Numbered from the stretch's first letter, positions 1 through 7,476 are shown. The stretch: DNA of 42,130 bases from an uncultured Akkermansia sp. (GCA_904502165.1 CAJGDB010000006.1:1-42130), one strand, 5' to 3'. Notes: generated by a model not told the origin, from the letters alone. A program made the numbers and translations.

Positions 1-1
1 G

Positions 2-199
2 ACCGGTCTGCTTGCGCTCAAGGGCACGAAGGCTGAGACGGAGAGCGTTGAACGCGGCGGCTTCGGTCTGGAAGCCGGTGCCGGCCTGACCATCCCGATG
101 GGTGATGAGGGCGGCAGCCTGTTCATGGATGCTTCTGTGGAACTGCGCGCCGATTACGTGAATGTGAATGGCACAGTGGGTTATCGAATCAATTTCTGA
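2..199 (+). CDS. C-terminal end of an autotransporter-type outer membrane beta-barrel protein (partial)
   Basis: The window opens inside this reading frame, so only the last 65 residues are seen. They show alternating polar/hydrophobic beta strands with glycine turns (GGFGLEAGAGLTIPMGDEGG, FMDASVELRADY) and finish in YRINF. A C-terminal aromatic residue after an alternating strand is the classical signature for insertion by the BAM machinery, and the pattern fits the autotransporter barrel family. The passenger is outside the window, so its role is unknown. The stop codon lies in the loop of a perfect 16-bp inverted repeat. It could also be another outer membrane beta-barrel protein. Confidence 0.7.
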   Translation, partial: TGLLALKGTKAETESVERGGFGLEAGAGLTIPMGDEGGSLFMDASVELRADYVNVNGTVGYRINF

Positions 200-216
200 T
201 GAAATTGATTCGATAA
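181..216 (+). terminator. Perfect 16-bp inverted repeat spanning the autotransporter stop codon
   Basis: Arms 181-196 and 201-216 are exact reverse complements, separated by the 4-base loop TGAT that contains the TGA stop. The final codons of the barrel protein form the left arm. No T-tract follows, so a classical intrinsic terminator is doubtful; an mRNA 3-prime end stabiliser is equally possible. Confidence 0.6.
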
Positions 217-220
217 CCGG

Positions 221-255
221 GAAGTACGAAGTACGAATTACGAATTACGAAGTGA
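221..255 (+). repeat. Period-7 tandem repeat (GAAGTAC/GAATTAC units)
   Basis: Five 7-base units in a row: GAAGTAC twice, GAATTAC twice, then GAAGTGA. It follows the inverted repeat at the end of the autotransporter gene. Similar 7-base periodicities occur at 6933-6953, 37083-37103 and 39369-39403. Confidence 0.75.
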
Positions 256-265
256 AGAATTCAGC

Positions 266-480
266 GGGCGGCAGCCGCCGCCCGGGGTAATTCAGGAAGC
301 CCCCGCAGTTGCGGGGGCGTGTGAAGGGAGCCTGGGCTCCTGTGAAGGATGAAAACGCGTGCCGGAGCACGCGTGAGGAGGCATGAGAGAATTTCTGCTG
401 TGCAGAGAGAATTTCACCCCGGCGGGTGCCGGGGTGAGAGAATTTCGTCTGCGACGAGAGAATTTCCCGCCGTTGGCGGG
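266..480. repeat. Array of eight short GC-rich hairpins separated by conserved linkers
   Basis: Consecutive palindromes (left arm/right arm): 266-272/277-283, 299-307/310-318, 327-332/335-340, 355-362/367-374, 395-398/402-405, 416-423/428-435, 445-449/453-457, 466-471/475-480. The stem sequences all differ, while the linkers are alike: exact copies of GAGAGAATTTC at 385-395, 405-415, 436-446 and 456-466, and GTGAAGG-type linkers between the earlier hairpins. The array fills the space between the autotransporter and the convergent pgi, and no gene is visible in it. Arm matching was done by eye and is exact for each pair listed. Confidence 0.75.
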
Positions 481-493
481 AGATGGAGGGGGA

Positions 494-2026
494 TTACAGG
501 GAGAAGGTATCCTGGCAGGGGCATTCAGCCATTGTCCAGGAGGCCTTGCCACTCTCTGCAATATGCACGAGGGCGTGGTAGGTATCCTCTTCATCTGTGC
601 CGAGGCGTGCGGCAATTTCAGCTGCTGTGCAGGGAGTTCCGGAGAGGGCACCTTCTGCCGCAGCAAGAAGCTTGAGGAATACATTGGCTGCCAGCTTGCC
701 GGCCTGCACACCGGGCTGGTGGTAGGCATTGATGTGGATGAGGCTGGCATAGAAGCTCACAGTGCGCTCAAAGAGAGCAATGAGCATGCCGAGGGTGAAG
801 GCGTTCACCACGGGAATGGAGATGGTGATGTTCTTACGGCCGTTTTCGGAAAGCGCCTTGCGGGTGCCGCGCAGGAAGCCCTGCAGGTAGTCACCTGCGG
901 TGAAGTTATCCTCCACCTTCACAGTATCGGAGGGGGACTGGCGCACTTCGATGAAGGTCACGAAGAAATTGTTGATGCCATCGCGCAGCTGCTGCACGTA
1001 GGCGTGCTGGTCGGTGGAACCCTTGTTGCCGTATACAGAGATACCCTGGTTCACGGTGTTGCCGTCCAGGTCGAGCTCCTTGCCCAGGGATTCCATGATA
1101 AGCTGCTGCAGGTACTTGGAGAAGAGAACCAGGCTGTCCTTGTAGGGCAGCACCACCATATCCTTCATGCCTTTGCCTTCGCCGGCTTCGTACCAGGCGA
1201 GCGCAAGCTTCATGGCCATGTTGGTGGCGGTATCAGCCACGCGGGTGTGGGCATCCATGGCGGCAGCACCGGCCAGCAGGCTGTCGATATCCACCCCCTG
1301 AAGGGCGGCAGGGACCAGACCCACTACAGAGGTTTCAGAGGTGCGGCCACCTACCCAGTCTTCCATGGGGAAGCGCTTGACCCAGCCTTCGCTCACAGCT
1401 ACCTTGTCGAGTGTGGAGCCGATGCCGGTGACGGCAACGGCCTGGCTGGCAAAGCTGAGGCCCTTATCGGTAAAGTACTGCTGGGCGCAGACCATGCCGT
1501 TGCGTGTTTCGGGAGTACCGCCGCTCTTGGAGATGACCACCGCGAGGGTTTCGGTGAGGGGCAGGGTATCGAGCACCTTGTACATACCATCGGGGTCGGT
1601 GTTGTCAAGGAAGGCCATGGTGAGACCTTCTGCCGGCAGGGCATCAGCCACCAGCTCCGGGCCCAGGGCAGAACCACCGATGCCGATGACAAGGCAGGTG
1701 GTATACTTCTTGCCATTGGGAGCAAGGATGCGGCCGCCGAGCACATCGGCAGCAAAGGCTTTCAGGTCTGCCAGGGGCTCATCAATCTTGGCGCGCAGCT
1801 CGGTAGTGGGGGCAATGGCGCTGTTGCGCAGCCAGTAGTGGCCCACCATGCGGTTTTCATCGGGGTTGGCAATCACGCCGCTCTCCAGAGCCGCAATATC
1901 GGCATAGGCGCGGTCGATGAGCGGCTGCATCTCGGCCAGGAATTCCGGCGTAAGCGGCAGTTTGGAAAGATCGAGGGAAATCCCCATTTCGGGGTAACGC
2001 AGAAGCTGTGAGGCGTACTGTTTCAT
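494..2026 (-). CDS. pgi: Glucose-6-phosphate isomerase
   Basis: Interconverts glucose 6-phosphate and fructose 6-phosphate in the cytoplasm (glycolysis/gluconeogenesis). The 510-residue protein carries the SIS-fold phosphosugar motifs GIGGSALGPE and SKSGGTPET, the ESLGKELDLDG segment, and GNKGSTDQHAYVQQL with the conserved glutamine-histidine region of the PGI active site. Start: ATG at 2026 gives MKQYASQLLRY; the frame remains open to 2071, but a TATAAT box at 2042..2037 sits only 10 bases before this ATG, so upstream starts would precede the transcript. Monocistronic; convergent with the autotransporter across the hairpin array. The C-terminal 45 residues or so form an extension of alanine-rich helices beyond the usual catalytic core. 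Confidence 0.95.
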   Translation of the reverse strand: MKQYASQLLRYPEMGISLDLSKLPLTPEFLAEMQPLIDRAYADIAALESGVIANPDENRMVGHYWLRNSAIAPTTELRAKIDEPLADLKAFAADVLGGRILAPNGKKYTTCLVIGIGGSALGPELVADALPAEGLTMAFLDNTDPDGMYKVLDTLPLTETLAVVISKSGGTPETRNGMVCAQQYFTDKGLSFASQAVAVTGIGSTLDKVAVSEGWVKRFPMEDWVGGRTSETSVVGLVPAALQGVDIDSLLAGAAAMDAHTRVADTATNMAMKLALAWYEAGEGKGMKDMVVLPYKDSLVLFSKYLQQLIMESLGKELDLDGNTVNQGISVYGNKGSTDQHAYVQQLRDGINNFFVTFIEVRQSPSDTVKVEDNFTAGDYLQGFLRGTRKALSENGRKNITISIPVVNAFTLGMLIALFERTVSFYASLIHINAYHQPGVQAGKLAANVFLKLLAAAEGALSGTPCTAAEIAARLGTDEEDTYHALVHIAESGKASWTMAECPCQDTFSL

Positions 2027-2036
2027 AACGCGCGGC

Positions 2037-2065
2037 ATTATACGCCTCTGTGCTCCGTTGGGCAA
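2037..2065 (-). promoter_or_regulatory. pgi promoter, predicted leaderless
   Basis: On the minus strand TTGCCC (2065..2060), 17-base spacer, TATAAT (2042..2037), then 10 bases to the ATG at 2026. Transcription should begin within a few bases of the start codon. Confidence 0.7.
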
Positions 2066-2206
2066 GCTCAATCAGTATATTCTGACACGTAGTATGTCAT
2101 GCTGCACAGGAAATGCGGGGGCTTGTGTGCCCCGGAAACTCTGCCTTTTACGCGGGTTTCCGGGTGGCAGTCGTTCCCTGCAGAAGGGGCGGATGTTATT
2201 ATCGGC

Positions 2207-2235
2207 TTGCAATCAATGGCTCTATATGGTAGCAT
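2207..2235 (+). promoter_or_regulatory. rnd promoter, predicted leaderless
   Basis: TTGCAA (2207-2212), 17-base spacer, TAGCAT (2230-2235), then 11 bases to the ATG at 2247. It decides the start among several in-frame upstream ATGs. Confidence 0.6.
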
Positions 2236-2246
2236 GGCGCGCGTTC

Positions 2247-3320
2247 ATGATTACTGACTCCGAAGCATTGTTCCAATGGAAACTGCGCGCTGCAGGCCAG
2301 CCGCAGGGGCGTGTGGTGCTGGATCTGGAAGCAGACAGCTTGCACCGCCACCGCGAGAAACTCTGCCTGATTCAGTATGCTGATGCCGATGGCGTGGTCA
2401 TCATTGACCCGCTGGCTATCGAGGATATGTCGCTCTTCACCCTCTGGTTGCAGGAGGCAGAGGTGTGGATGCACGGGGCCGATTATGATATGAGCTTGCT
2501 GCAGAATGCCTATGGTGTGCTGCCGAAGATGATTCTGGATACCCAGATTGCCGCGCGTCTGCTGGGCTTCCAGCAGTTCGGCCTTGCAGCCCTGGTGGAG
2601 CATTACTACGGTATTGCGCTGAGCAAGAAGAACCAGCGAGCCAACTGGGGGCTGCGCCCTATGCCGGATGACATGAAGGAATACGCCCAGGGGGATGTGA
2701 AATACATGCTTGAAATGGCTGATAAGCTGGTGGCAGAGCTCAAGCAACTGGGGCGTTATGAATGGTTTATTGAAAGTTGTGCCTGCAATCTGGCACATGG
2801 CCGGGAACGCCACCAGAACAGCGGCCAGAATCCCTGGCGCATTAAGGGCAGCGGTAAGCTCAACCGCCGTGGGCTGGCCGCTTTGCGGGCTCTCTGGACA
2901 TGGCGCGATGGCGAAGCTGCCAGCATTGACCGCCCGGCGTTCATGGTGGCTGGCAATGATGAGCTGATCCGCTGGAGCACGGCTCTGCAGGAGTTCCGTC
3001 CGGTGCATCCGAACCGTAACATGCACAATCATCGTGCCTTGCGGTTCCGTAAGGCGGTGGAGCGCTTCCAGCTGATGGATGAAGAGGACTACCCCGAGCT
3101 TCAGAAGCGGGTGCGCCACGAAACAGATGCCCAGTTTGATGACCGGGTGGATTACTGGGCAAGCCGTCGCAATGCCGTGGCTGAGGAACTGGCGCTCGAT
3201 CCCTCGCTTATTGCAACCCGCAGCCAGGTGGAAGCCATTGCCTCAAATGAGGAGAAGGGATTATCGGGCCTGATGTCCTGGCAGCGTAACCTGCTGGTTA
3301 CTCAGAATCCCGGGGCCTGA
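2247..3320 (+). CDS. rnd: Ribonuclease D
   Basis: DEDD-family 3-prime to 5-prime exoribonuclease acting on tRNA precursors and other small RNAs. The 357-residue protein has exonuclease motif I (VVLDLEAD, D26/E28), motif II (GADYD, near residue 80) and motif III (YAQGDV, near 147), followed by an HRDC-like nucleic-acid-binding domain around residues 205-290 (LNRRGLAALRALWTWRD). The frame is open upstream to 2058, but the encoded sequence there is not family-like and the promoter at 2207-2235 places the start at 2247. Divergent from pgi and convergent with rlmH. Confidence 0.92.
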   Translation: MITDSEALFQWKLRAAGQPQGRVVLDLEADSLHRHREKLCLIQYADADGVVIIDPLAIEDMSLFTLWLQEAEVWMHGADYDMSLLQNAYGVLPKMILDTQIAARLLGFQQFGLAALVEHYYGIALSKKNQRANWGLRPMPDDMKEYAQGDVKYMLEMADKLVAELKQLGRYEWFIESCACNLAHGRERHQNSGQNPWRIKGSGKLNRRGLAALRALWTWRDGEAASIDRPAFMVAGNDELIRWSTALQEFRPVHPNRNMHNHRALRFRKAVERFQLMDEEDYPELQKRVRHETDAQFDDRVDYWASRRNAVAEELALDPSLIATRSQVEAIASNEEKGLSGLMSWQRNLLVTQNPGA

Positions 3321-3369
3321 GGCCCGTATGGTTCCATATCGCAGCGGGGCAGGGAGTCTGCTGCTATTC

Positions 3370-3386
3370 TGCCGGAATCCGGCAGG
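3370..3386. terminator. Small hairpin between rnd and rlmH ends
   Basis: CTGCCGG, AAT, CCGGCAG lies just beyond the rlmH stop and after rnd. No clear T-tract on either side, so its function as a terminator is weakly supported. Confidence 0.35.
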
Positions 3387-3388
3387 GC

Positions 3389-3829
3389 TCAGTCCCGGTG
3401 GTAGGGGCTGCCGGCAAGCAGGGTGTGTACGCGGTAAATCTGCTCCAGCAGGACAACCAGCGCCAGCTCGTGCTGCATGGTGTGCCGCCCCAGGCACAGC
3501 ACGTGGTCGCAGGCGGCACGCAGCGCCGGGGTATGGCCGTCTGCCGCTCCGATGAGGAAGGCCACGTGTTTGACCGATTGCAGCTGCCAGCGGCGGACCC
3601 GGCTTTCAAACTCGCGGGTGGTCCAGTTTTCCCCGCGTTCATCCATGGCGATACGCAGGCATCCCTCACTGGCTTCCAGCAGACGGGCCGAAACGGATTC
3701 CGAGTCACCGGCCTTCACATAGCGCAGCTCCACCCGCCCCAGCGGGCGCAGACGTTCTTCAAAGAATTTCACACCATCGCGGGCGTAGGCAATGGAGGGT
3801 TTGGCGGCTGCTATGATTCGGAAATCCAT
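3389..3829 (-). CDS. rlmH: 23S rRNA (pseudouridine1915-N3)-methyltransferase RlmH
   Basis: SPOUT-fold SAM-dependent methyltransferase that methylates pseudouridine 1915 in helix 69 of 23S rRNA. The 146-residue length fits the family (about 150-160). The C-terminal knot is evident: IGAADGHTPALRAACDHVLC, LGRHTMQHELALVVLLEQIYR, and the terminal GSPYHRD that contacts the decoding-centre RNA. Start: ATG at 3829 (MDFRIIAAAKPS) aligns with the usual family N-terminus; the frame is open to 3841, but a promoter ends just there. Monocistronic, back to back with the gene at 3915. Confidence 0.95.
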   Translation of the reverse strand: MDFRIIAAAKPSIAYARDGVKFFEERLRPLGRVELRYVKAGDSESVSARLLEASEGCLRIAMDERGENWTTREFESRVRRWQLQSVKHVAFLIGAADGHTPALRAACDHVLCLGRHTMQHELALVVLLEQIYRVHTLLAGSPYHRD

Positions 3830-3839
3830 GTGTGGATTC

Positions 3840-3868
3840 ACAGTACATCATACAGACGTAGTCGTCAA
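3840..3868 (-). promoter_or_regulatory. rlmH promoter, predicted leaderless
   Basis: Minus strand TTGACG (3868..3863), 17-base spacer, TACTGT (3845..3840), 10 bases to the ATG at 3829. It lies back to back with the promoter for the gene at 3915. Confidence 0.55.
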
Positions 3869-3877
3869 CCCTTTTAC

Positions 3878-3905
3878 TTGACACACAGGGCGATTCTGCT
3901 ACAAT
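3878..3905 (+). promoter_or_regulatory. Promoter of the Pro/Ala-rich membrane protein gene, predicted leaderless
   Basis: TTGACA (3878-3883), 16-base spacer, TACAAT (3900-3905), 9 bases to ATG at 3915. Confidence 0.7.
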
Positions 3906-3914
3906 ACCCGCGCT

Positions 3915-4553
3915 ATGATGATTGCAATTCCGCTTGGGTATTTTGTCTCTGTTCTCCTGATTATTGCTGGCCTGATGGGAGGTGTGGAATTTCTGGGGAA
4001 TCGCCCGGCGGATGTGTCTCGCGCTGAATTGCTTGTGCGTCTTTGTGCGGCATCCTGGCCGCTGATAGCCGGTACTGTGGTTCTGCTGCTTATCCAGATT
4101 GCCAAGCAGGTAGAGAGTCTTCGCATTGTGGCCCAGTATGTGCCTGAGGTCCAGCCGGAAGCCAAGAAGAAAAAAAAGGTGGTGAAACGCCAGGAAGAGG
4201 AGGAACCAGCTGCACCGGTGTACCAGGCACCTGCTCCTGCACCCGCTCCTGCTCCTGCACCCGCACCGATGCCTGTTCCTTCAGCACCGCAGAATCCGGC
4301 CCCAATGGCGGTACCCGGCATCCCTGTGCAGCCTCCGGTCATGCCGGTTGCTCCGGCCGCCACCCCCGTGCCTCCCTCTACCACCCGTACCCCTCTGTAC
4401 CCGAACTCCCCGATTCCCGGCGGCGGGCGTGTGCCGCAGGCCCCGGAACCCATGCCGGCCCAGGCAGATGGTATAGCGAATCTTCCCACTGGCGGGAAGC
4501 GGGCTCCGCGTAAGGGCGAGGCCCAGGGCCTGAGTTTCTTCAAGGTGGACTGA
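3915..4553 (+). CDS. Small membrane protein with a long Pro/Ala-rich cytoplasmic or periplasmic tail
   Basis: Not recognised as a named family. 212 residues: two predicted membrane segments (about residues 4-28, IPLGYFVSVLLIIAGLMGG, and 38-58, LCAASWPLIAGTVVLLLIQIA), then a charged patch KKKKKVVKRQEEEEP, then a low-complexity stretch with alternating Ala-Pro dipeptides and further Pro-rich sequence to the C-terminus (GLSFFKVD). Start is ATG at 3915 or the adjacent ATG at 3918; the promoter favours the first. The same Lys-run/Glu-run plus Pro/Ala-rich composition recurs in the protein at 34127-34969. Followed after 11 bases by the kinase gene, so it may be co-transcribed with it. Confidence 0.75.
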   Translation: MMIAIPLGYFVSVLLIIAGLMGGVEFLGNRPADVSRAELLVRLCAASWPLIAGTVVLLLIQIAKQVESLRIVAQYVPEVQPEAKKKKKVVKRQEEEEPAAPVYQAPAPAPAPAPAPAPMPVPSAPQNPAPMAVPGIPVQPPVMPVAPAATPVPPSTTRTPLYPNSPIPGGGRVPQAPEPMPAQADGIANLPTGGKRAPRKGEAQGLSFFKVD

Positions 4554-4564
4554 TTTTCCTTCGT

Positions 4565-5530
4565 ATGGAGCCCCATTCCCAGGCGCGGGCCGTTCTGGCG
4601 CACTTGATGCAGCAGTATGGCGGTACTCCGGTGCAGCCGGAGGAATTGCAGGCCGTCTGTGCCGGGGCAAGTGGCCGCAGCATCATGCGGGCAGGGGGGA
4701 TGCTGGGTATTCACTGGACCAACCAGCGGGCCGATAATCATTCCTTTGTTCCTGCCGCACAGGGACTGCAGGCCGCGGGCATCCGGGTGCCGGCCATTCT
4801 GGCAGAGGTTGAGCTGCCCGGGCAATGCGGGGCCTGCCTGGTGCAGGACCTGGGGGAACGCGACCTCCTGAGCCTCCGGAATGCAACCTGGGCAGAGCGT
4901 CGGGCCGCATACGAACAGGCATTCACCACCCTCCTGCCGTTTTATCGTCTTGCCCCCGGCTGGGAATTGCAGCCCCCCTTCGATGCTGCCCTGTACCGCT
5001 GGGAACAGGAATACTTTGCCGAGCACCTCATAGGCCGACACCTTGGCGGTGATGCCGCTGCGTTTCTGGCATACCCTGCGTTGCATGATATGGCAGAATG
5101 GCTTGCCGGGCTGCCGCGCGTGCCGGTCCACCGCGACTGCCAGAGCCAGAACATCATGCTGCACGCCGGCCATGCCTGGCTTATCGATTTTCAGGGTATG
5201 CGCTACGGCCGCAAGGAATATGACCTGGCCTCGCTGCTCTACGACCCCTACATGCAGTTGAGCGAAGAAGAACGCCACGAGCTGCTGGTTCTCTGGCAGC
5301 AGATGGAAGGCGAACCGCTGAATGCCGCCGTATTCCACGCCTGCGCCATGCAGCGCCTGATGCAGGCGCTGGGGGCATTTGCCAATATCGGTTACAACCA
5401 GAAGCGCGACTGGTACCTCCAACTCATTCCGGCCGGGCTGGCCGCCTTGCGCCACGCTGCAGCCCACACCCCGGCTGATTCACCTGCAAGCCCTGTTGCC
5501 GCATGCCTCCTACAACTTCCAAACATGTAA
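4565..5530 (+). CDS. Phosphotransferase of the APH family, AmgK-like (cell wall sugar kinase candidate)
   Basis: 321-residue protein kinase-like phosphotransferase. The catalytic loop VHRDCQSQNIML (about residues 186-197) has the H-x-D-x4-N signature, and LIDFQGMRYGRKEYDLASLL supplies the metal-binding Asp in a DFQ form. DFQ followed by YDLASLL is typical of AmgK-type N-acetylmuramate/N-acetylglucosamine anomeric kinases, which feed recovered cell wall sugars into UDP-MurNAc synthesis; this assignment is inferred from motifs only. It is unlikely to be an antibiotic-modifying enzyme. The last 28 bases overlap the next gene, so the two are translationally coupled. Confidence 0.75.
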   Translation: MEPHSQARAVLAHLMQQYGGTPVQPEELQAVCAGASGRSIMRAGGMLGIHWTNQRADNHSFVPAAQGLQAAGIRVPAILAEVELPGQCGACLVQDLGERDLLSLRNATWAERRAAYEQAFTTLLPFYRLAPGWELQPPFDAALYRWEQEYFAEHLIGRHLGGDAAAFLAYPALHDMAEWLAGLPRVPVHRDCQSQNIMLHAGHAWLIDFQGMRYGRKEYDLASLLYDPYMQLSEEERHELLVLWQQMEGEPLNAAVFHACAMQRLMQALGAFANIGYNQKRDWYLQLIPAGLAALRHAAAHTPADSPASPVAACLLQLPNM

Positions 5531-6855
5531 GCTTTCTGGCCGTCATTTTCTGGCTCCTGCTGCTCTGCGGGGCCTGGTATGCCATGCCGGAATCTCTCTT
5601 CCGTTACGACCAATGGCTCTATAACCGCCTTGGTCACATGCTCTGCCCCTGGAAGGTAACCGATTTTCCCCAGCTGCTGCGCCCGCAGGAACCCGTGGCC
5701 ATGGAGCCCGTTATGAGCCAGACCCGCTTGCTGGAATGCCCCACGGTGGGTATGGTGGAACTGAATGAGGAGGCCTGTGCTGCTGCTTTTGCGGCACTGC
5801 CTCTCGGGCCGCAGGATACGGCGGTGTTGCTCAATAAGCTCAAACAGGGCGGTGCGGTGACTGTCGGGTTGTCCTCGCCGCTTATCTGGCCGGGTGAGCA
5901 TGGGGATATGGTGCGCGAAATGCTTTGCCGCGTGCTGGCCGGGTTCCCGCATTCGGCGGTAGGCCTGCGCGGACGCACTGCTGCCCAGCCGGATTTCACC
6001 CCGGCCATGCTCCGCCATGCATCCATTCCCCAGGAGAATGTGGAGGGTGACCCGAATGGCCTGCCCATTGCCAACCGACCGCTTCCCAACGGCCTGACCG
6101 AGACTCCCGATGCCCTGGCTGTGGTATGGGCCCCTGACTGGCTCGAGGGTGAGCCCCATACGCAGAATCCCTCGGCGGTGGACAGTATATCCTTTCCTCT
6201 GCTGATGCGTTGGAATGGCGAGACTATACCCACCTTGCCCTTCCGCCTGGCCCTGGCCCGCCTGGGGCTCGATGGCAAGGATGTGAAGGTGAAGCTGGGT
6301 AAGGAAATCTCATACGGCGGTATAACGCTGCCCATCGACGATAACGGGCGCACGAGACTGAACGATGCACGGGTCATGCCGATTGCGCTGACGGATGTGG
6401 TAGCAGGTTGCAAACTCGAAGAAAAACTCGGGAAGAACCCCATCGTCATGCTGGAGCAACCGGCAGAGAAACAGAATACTCCCCTGCGCCTGGAGCGTCT
6501 TGCCCGCACGCTTTCCCAGCTGGCAGGGGCAGAAATCATCATAACCCACACCAGCGAGCGCCCAAGAGGCGGACAGGTGCTGCGCCAGATTCCTTTGCTG
6601 CAAGGATGGAGGAATCAGCTTATAGCCGGGGTCGGCCTCTTGTTTTTTCTGTGGGTGATGCCCTTTGTTCCGGCCTTGCTCCGCTGGCTGGTGCTGCTGG
6701 CCATGCCCGGGTTTGTCGTCTGGCAGGCGGCAGAAATGGTGCAGCAGGGACTTTGGTTTACCGCCGTCCCCCTGCTGGTCTGGTGGTTGGTGCTCGCCCT
6801 GGTGTTCTGCATGCACCGTACTTACGATAAGGGACTTTTTGGCAAGCGCCGGTAA
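5503..6855 (+). CDS. CHASE2-like sensor membrane protein without an output domain
   Basis: 450 residues. One N-terminal membrane segment (HVSFLAVIFWLLLLCGAWYA), a large extracytoplasmic region (about 30-360), then about three membrane segments near the C-terminus (LIAGVGLLFFLWVMPFVPAL onward) and a short basic tail. The soluble region follows the CHASE2 plan: an opening strand (TVGMVELNEE), a 'gap' helix with LLNKLKQGGAVTVGL, a central strand with a D-D-N-G-R-T-R turn (LPIDDNGRTRLND) and DVVAGCKLEEKLGKNPIVML. No kinase, cyclase or other effector follows. Start ATG at 5503 lies inside the preceding kinase gene. CHASE2 assignment is by pattern and should be treated as moderate. Confidence 0.6.
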   Translation: MPPTTSKHVSFLAVIFWLLLLCGAWYAMPESLFRYDQWLYNRLGHMLCPWKVTDFPQLLRPQEPVAMEPVMSQTRLLECPTVGMVELNEEACAAAFAALPLGPQDTAVLLNKLKQGGAVTVGLSSPLIWPGEHGDMVREMLCRVLAGFPHSAVGLRGRTAAQPDFTPAMLRHASIPQENVEGDPNGLPIANRPLPNGLTETPDALAVVWAPDWLEGEPHTQNPSAVDSISFPLLMRWNGETIPTLPFRLALARLGLDGKDVKVKLGKEISYGGITLPIDDNGRTRLNDARVMPIALTDVVAGCKLEEKLGKNPIVMLEQPAEKQNTPLRLERLARTLSQLAGAEIIITHTSERPRGGQVLRQIPLLQGWRNQLIAGVGLLFFLWVMPFVPALLRWLVLLAMPGFVVWQAAEMVQQGLWFTAVPLLVWWLVLALVFCMHRTYDKGLFGKRR

Positions 6856-6872
6856 GGTTTCTCCACCTCTCA

Positions 6873-6973
6873 GTCGCAGTCTGCGACATCCTCATGCTGT
6901 ATGAGGGGGATGATAACGCGCCGGAGGCGCGTGTGAAGAGTGAAAAGTGAAAACCCGCGCCTGCGGCGCGGGT
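6873..6973. repeat. Second array of four short hairpins downstream of the CHASE2-like gene
   Basis: Palindromes with arms 6873-6878/6882-6887, 6890-6895/6901-6906, 6916-6922/6926-6932 and 6953-6961/6965-6973. The linker 6933-6953 is three 7-base units (GTGAAGA, GTGAAAA, GTGAAAA). Layout and GTGAA-type linker resemble the array at 266-480. No gene is visible between 6856 and 7010. Confidence 0.7.
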
Positions 6974-7010
6974 GAGAAAGGGGGATGACAGGGGGCAGGG
7001 AAGTCTCTAC

Positions 7011-7424
7011 TCAGGATTCCTTATTACCCCACTTGCCGTTGCGGATGGAGTTCATGTAGTAGGAAACGCCACGAACCCATGAACTGTGGCTTTCGCAGTA
7101 GACGCGGCTGAGCTGGATGAGGGTGACACGTCCCTTGGCGCGGTGATTCCCGATGATTTCTGCCAGATGATTGATGCAGGCTTCCTTGGACTCATAGCGG
7201 CGCTGTCCGCGGCGGCCCATGATGCCCGCCAGGTTGTTCTTGTTACGGGCTGCGCTGGAGGTGGCATTGGCCGATTCATGGCGGATGATGGCCTCCATCA
7301 GCACGGGATCCACTCCATGTCTGGCTGCGGCCTCCCTGATAGCAGGGCGCAGCGCACACACAATCTCGGAATGCGCTGTGAGTACCATCATCAGGCCTGT
7401 CAGTATGGTCATGGCTACTCTCAT
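7011..7424 (-). CDS. Small secreted glucosaminidase-like (lysozyme superfamily) protein
   Basis: 137 residues with a signal peptide (residues 1-24, MRVAMTILTGLMMVLTAHSE region). The mature part has VLMEAIIRHESANATSSAARNKNNLAGIMG followed by RRYESKEACINHLAEII, which matches the plan of the glucosaminidase/GH73 lysozyme-like fold: a catalytic Glu after a helix (RHES), an NN-(L/F)-(F/A)-GI turn and a 'Y-x-S-x-x-x-(C/S)-I' helix. It would cut peptidoglycan glycan strands in the periplasm; activity is inferred. Start ATG at 7424 lies 9 bases from the -10 box. Shorter than most GH73 domains, so a non-catalytic role is possible. Confidence 0.65.
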   Translation of the reverse strand: MRVAMTILTGLMMVLTAHSEIVCALRPAIREAAARHGVDPVLMEAIIRHESANATSSAARNKNNLAGIMGRRGQRRYESKEACINHLAEIIGNHRAKGRVTLIQLSRVYCESHSSWVRGVSYYMNSIRNGKWGNKES

Positions 7425-7433
7425 GTCGCGCGC

Positions 7434-7462
7434 ATGTTAAGCGGATATTAAACTTTTGTCAA
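7434..7462 (-). promoter_or_regulatory. Promoter of the glucosaminidase-like gene, predicted leaderless
   Basis: Minus strand TTGACA (7462..7457), 17-base spacer, TAACAT (7439..7434), 9 bases to ATG at 7424. A near-consensus promoter with no room for a ribosome-binding site. Confidence 0.75.
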
Positions 7463-7476
7463 GTAAAAAATGAAAA

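Noticed and set aside
266..480. CRISPR array
   Set aside because: The repeated part is the 11-base linker, with palindromic and unequal intervals of 9-21 bases; no direct repeats of 24-40 bases and no cas genes.
383..2011. Very long plus-strand open frame antisense to pgi
   Set aside because: It is the complementary shadow of pgi; high-GC codon bias on the coding strand keeps the opposite frame open. Similar shadows exist across nuoG/nuoF, nuoM and typA.
4216..4290. Ala-Pro coding repeats at 4225-4270 as a possible microsatellite-type phase-variable tract
   Set aside because: Unit length is 6 bases, so length changes keep the frame; no sign of an on/off switch.
4565..5530. Aminoglycoside resistance gene
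   Set aside because: DFQ motif and YDLASLL fit the AmgK-type housekeeping kinases better; no mobile element nearby.
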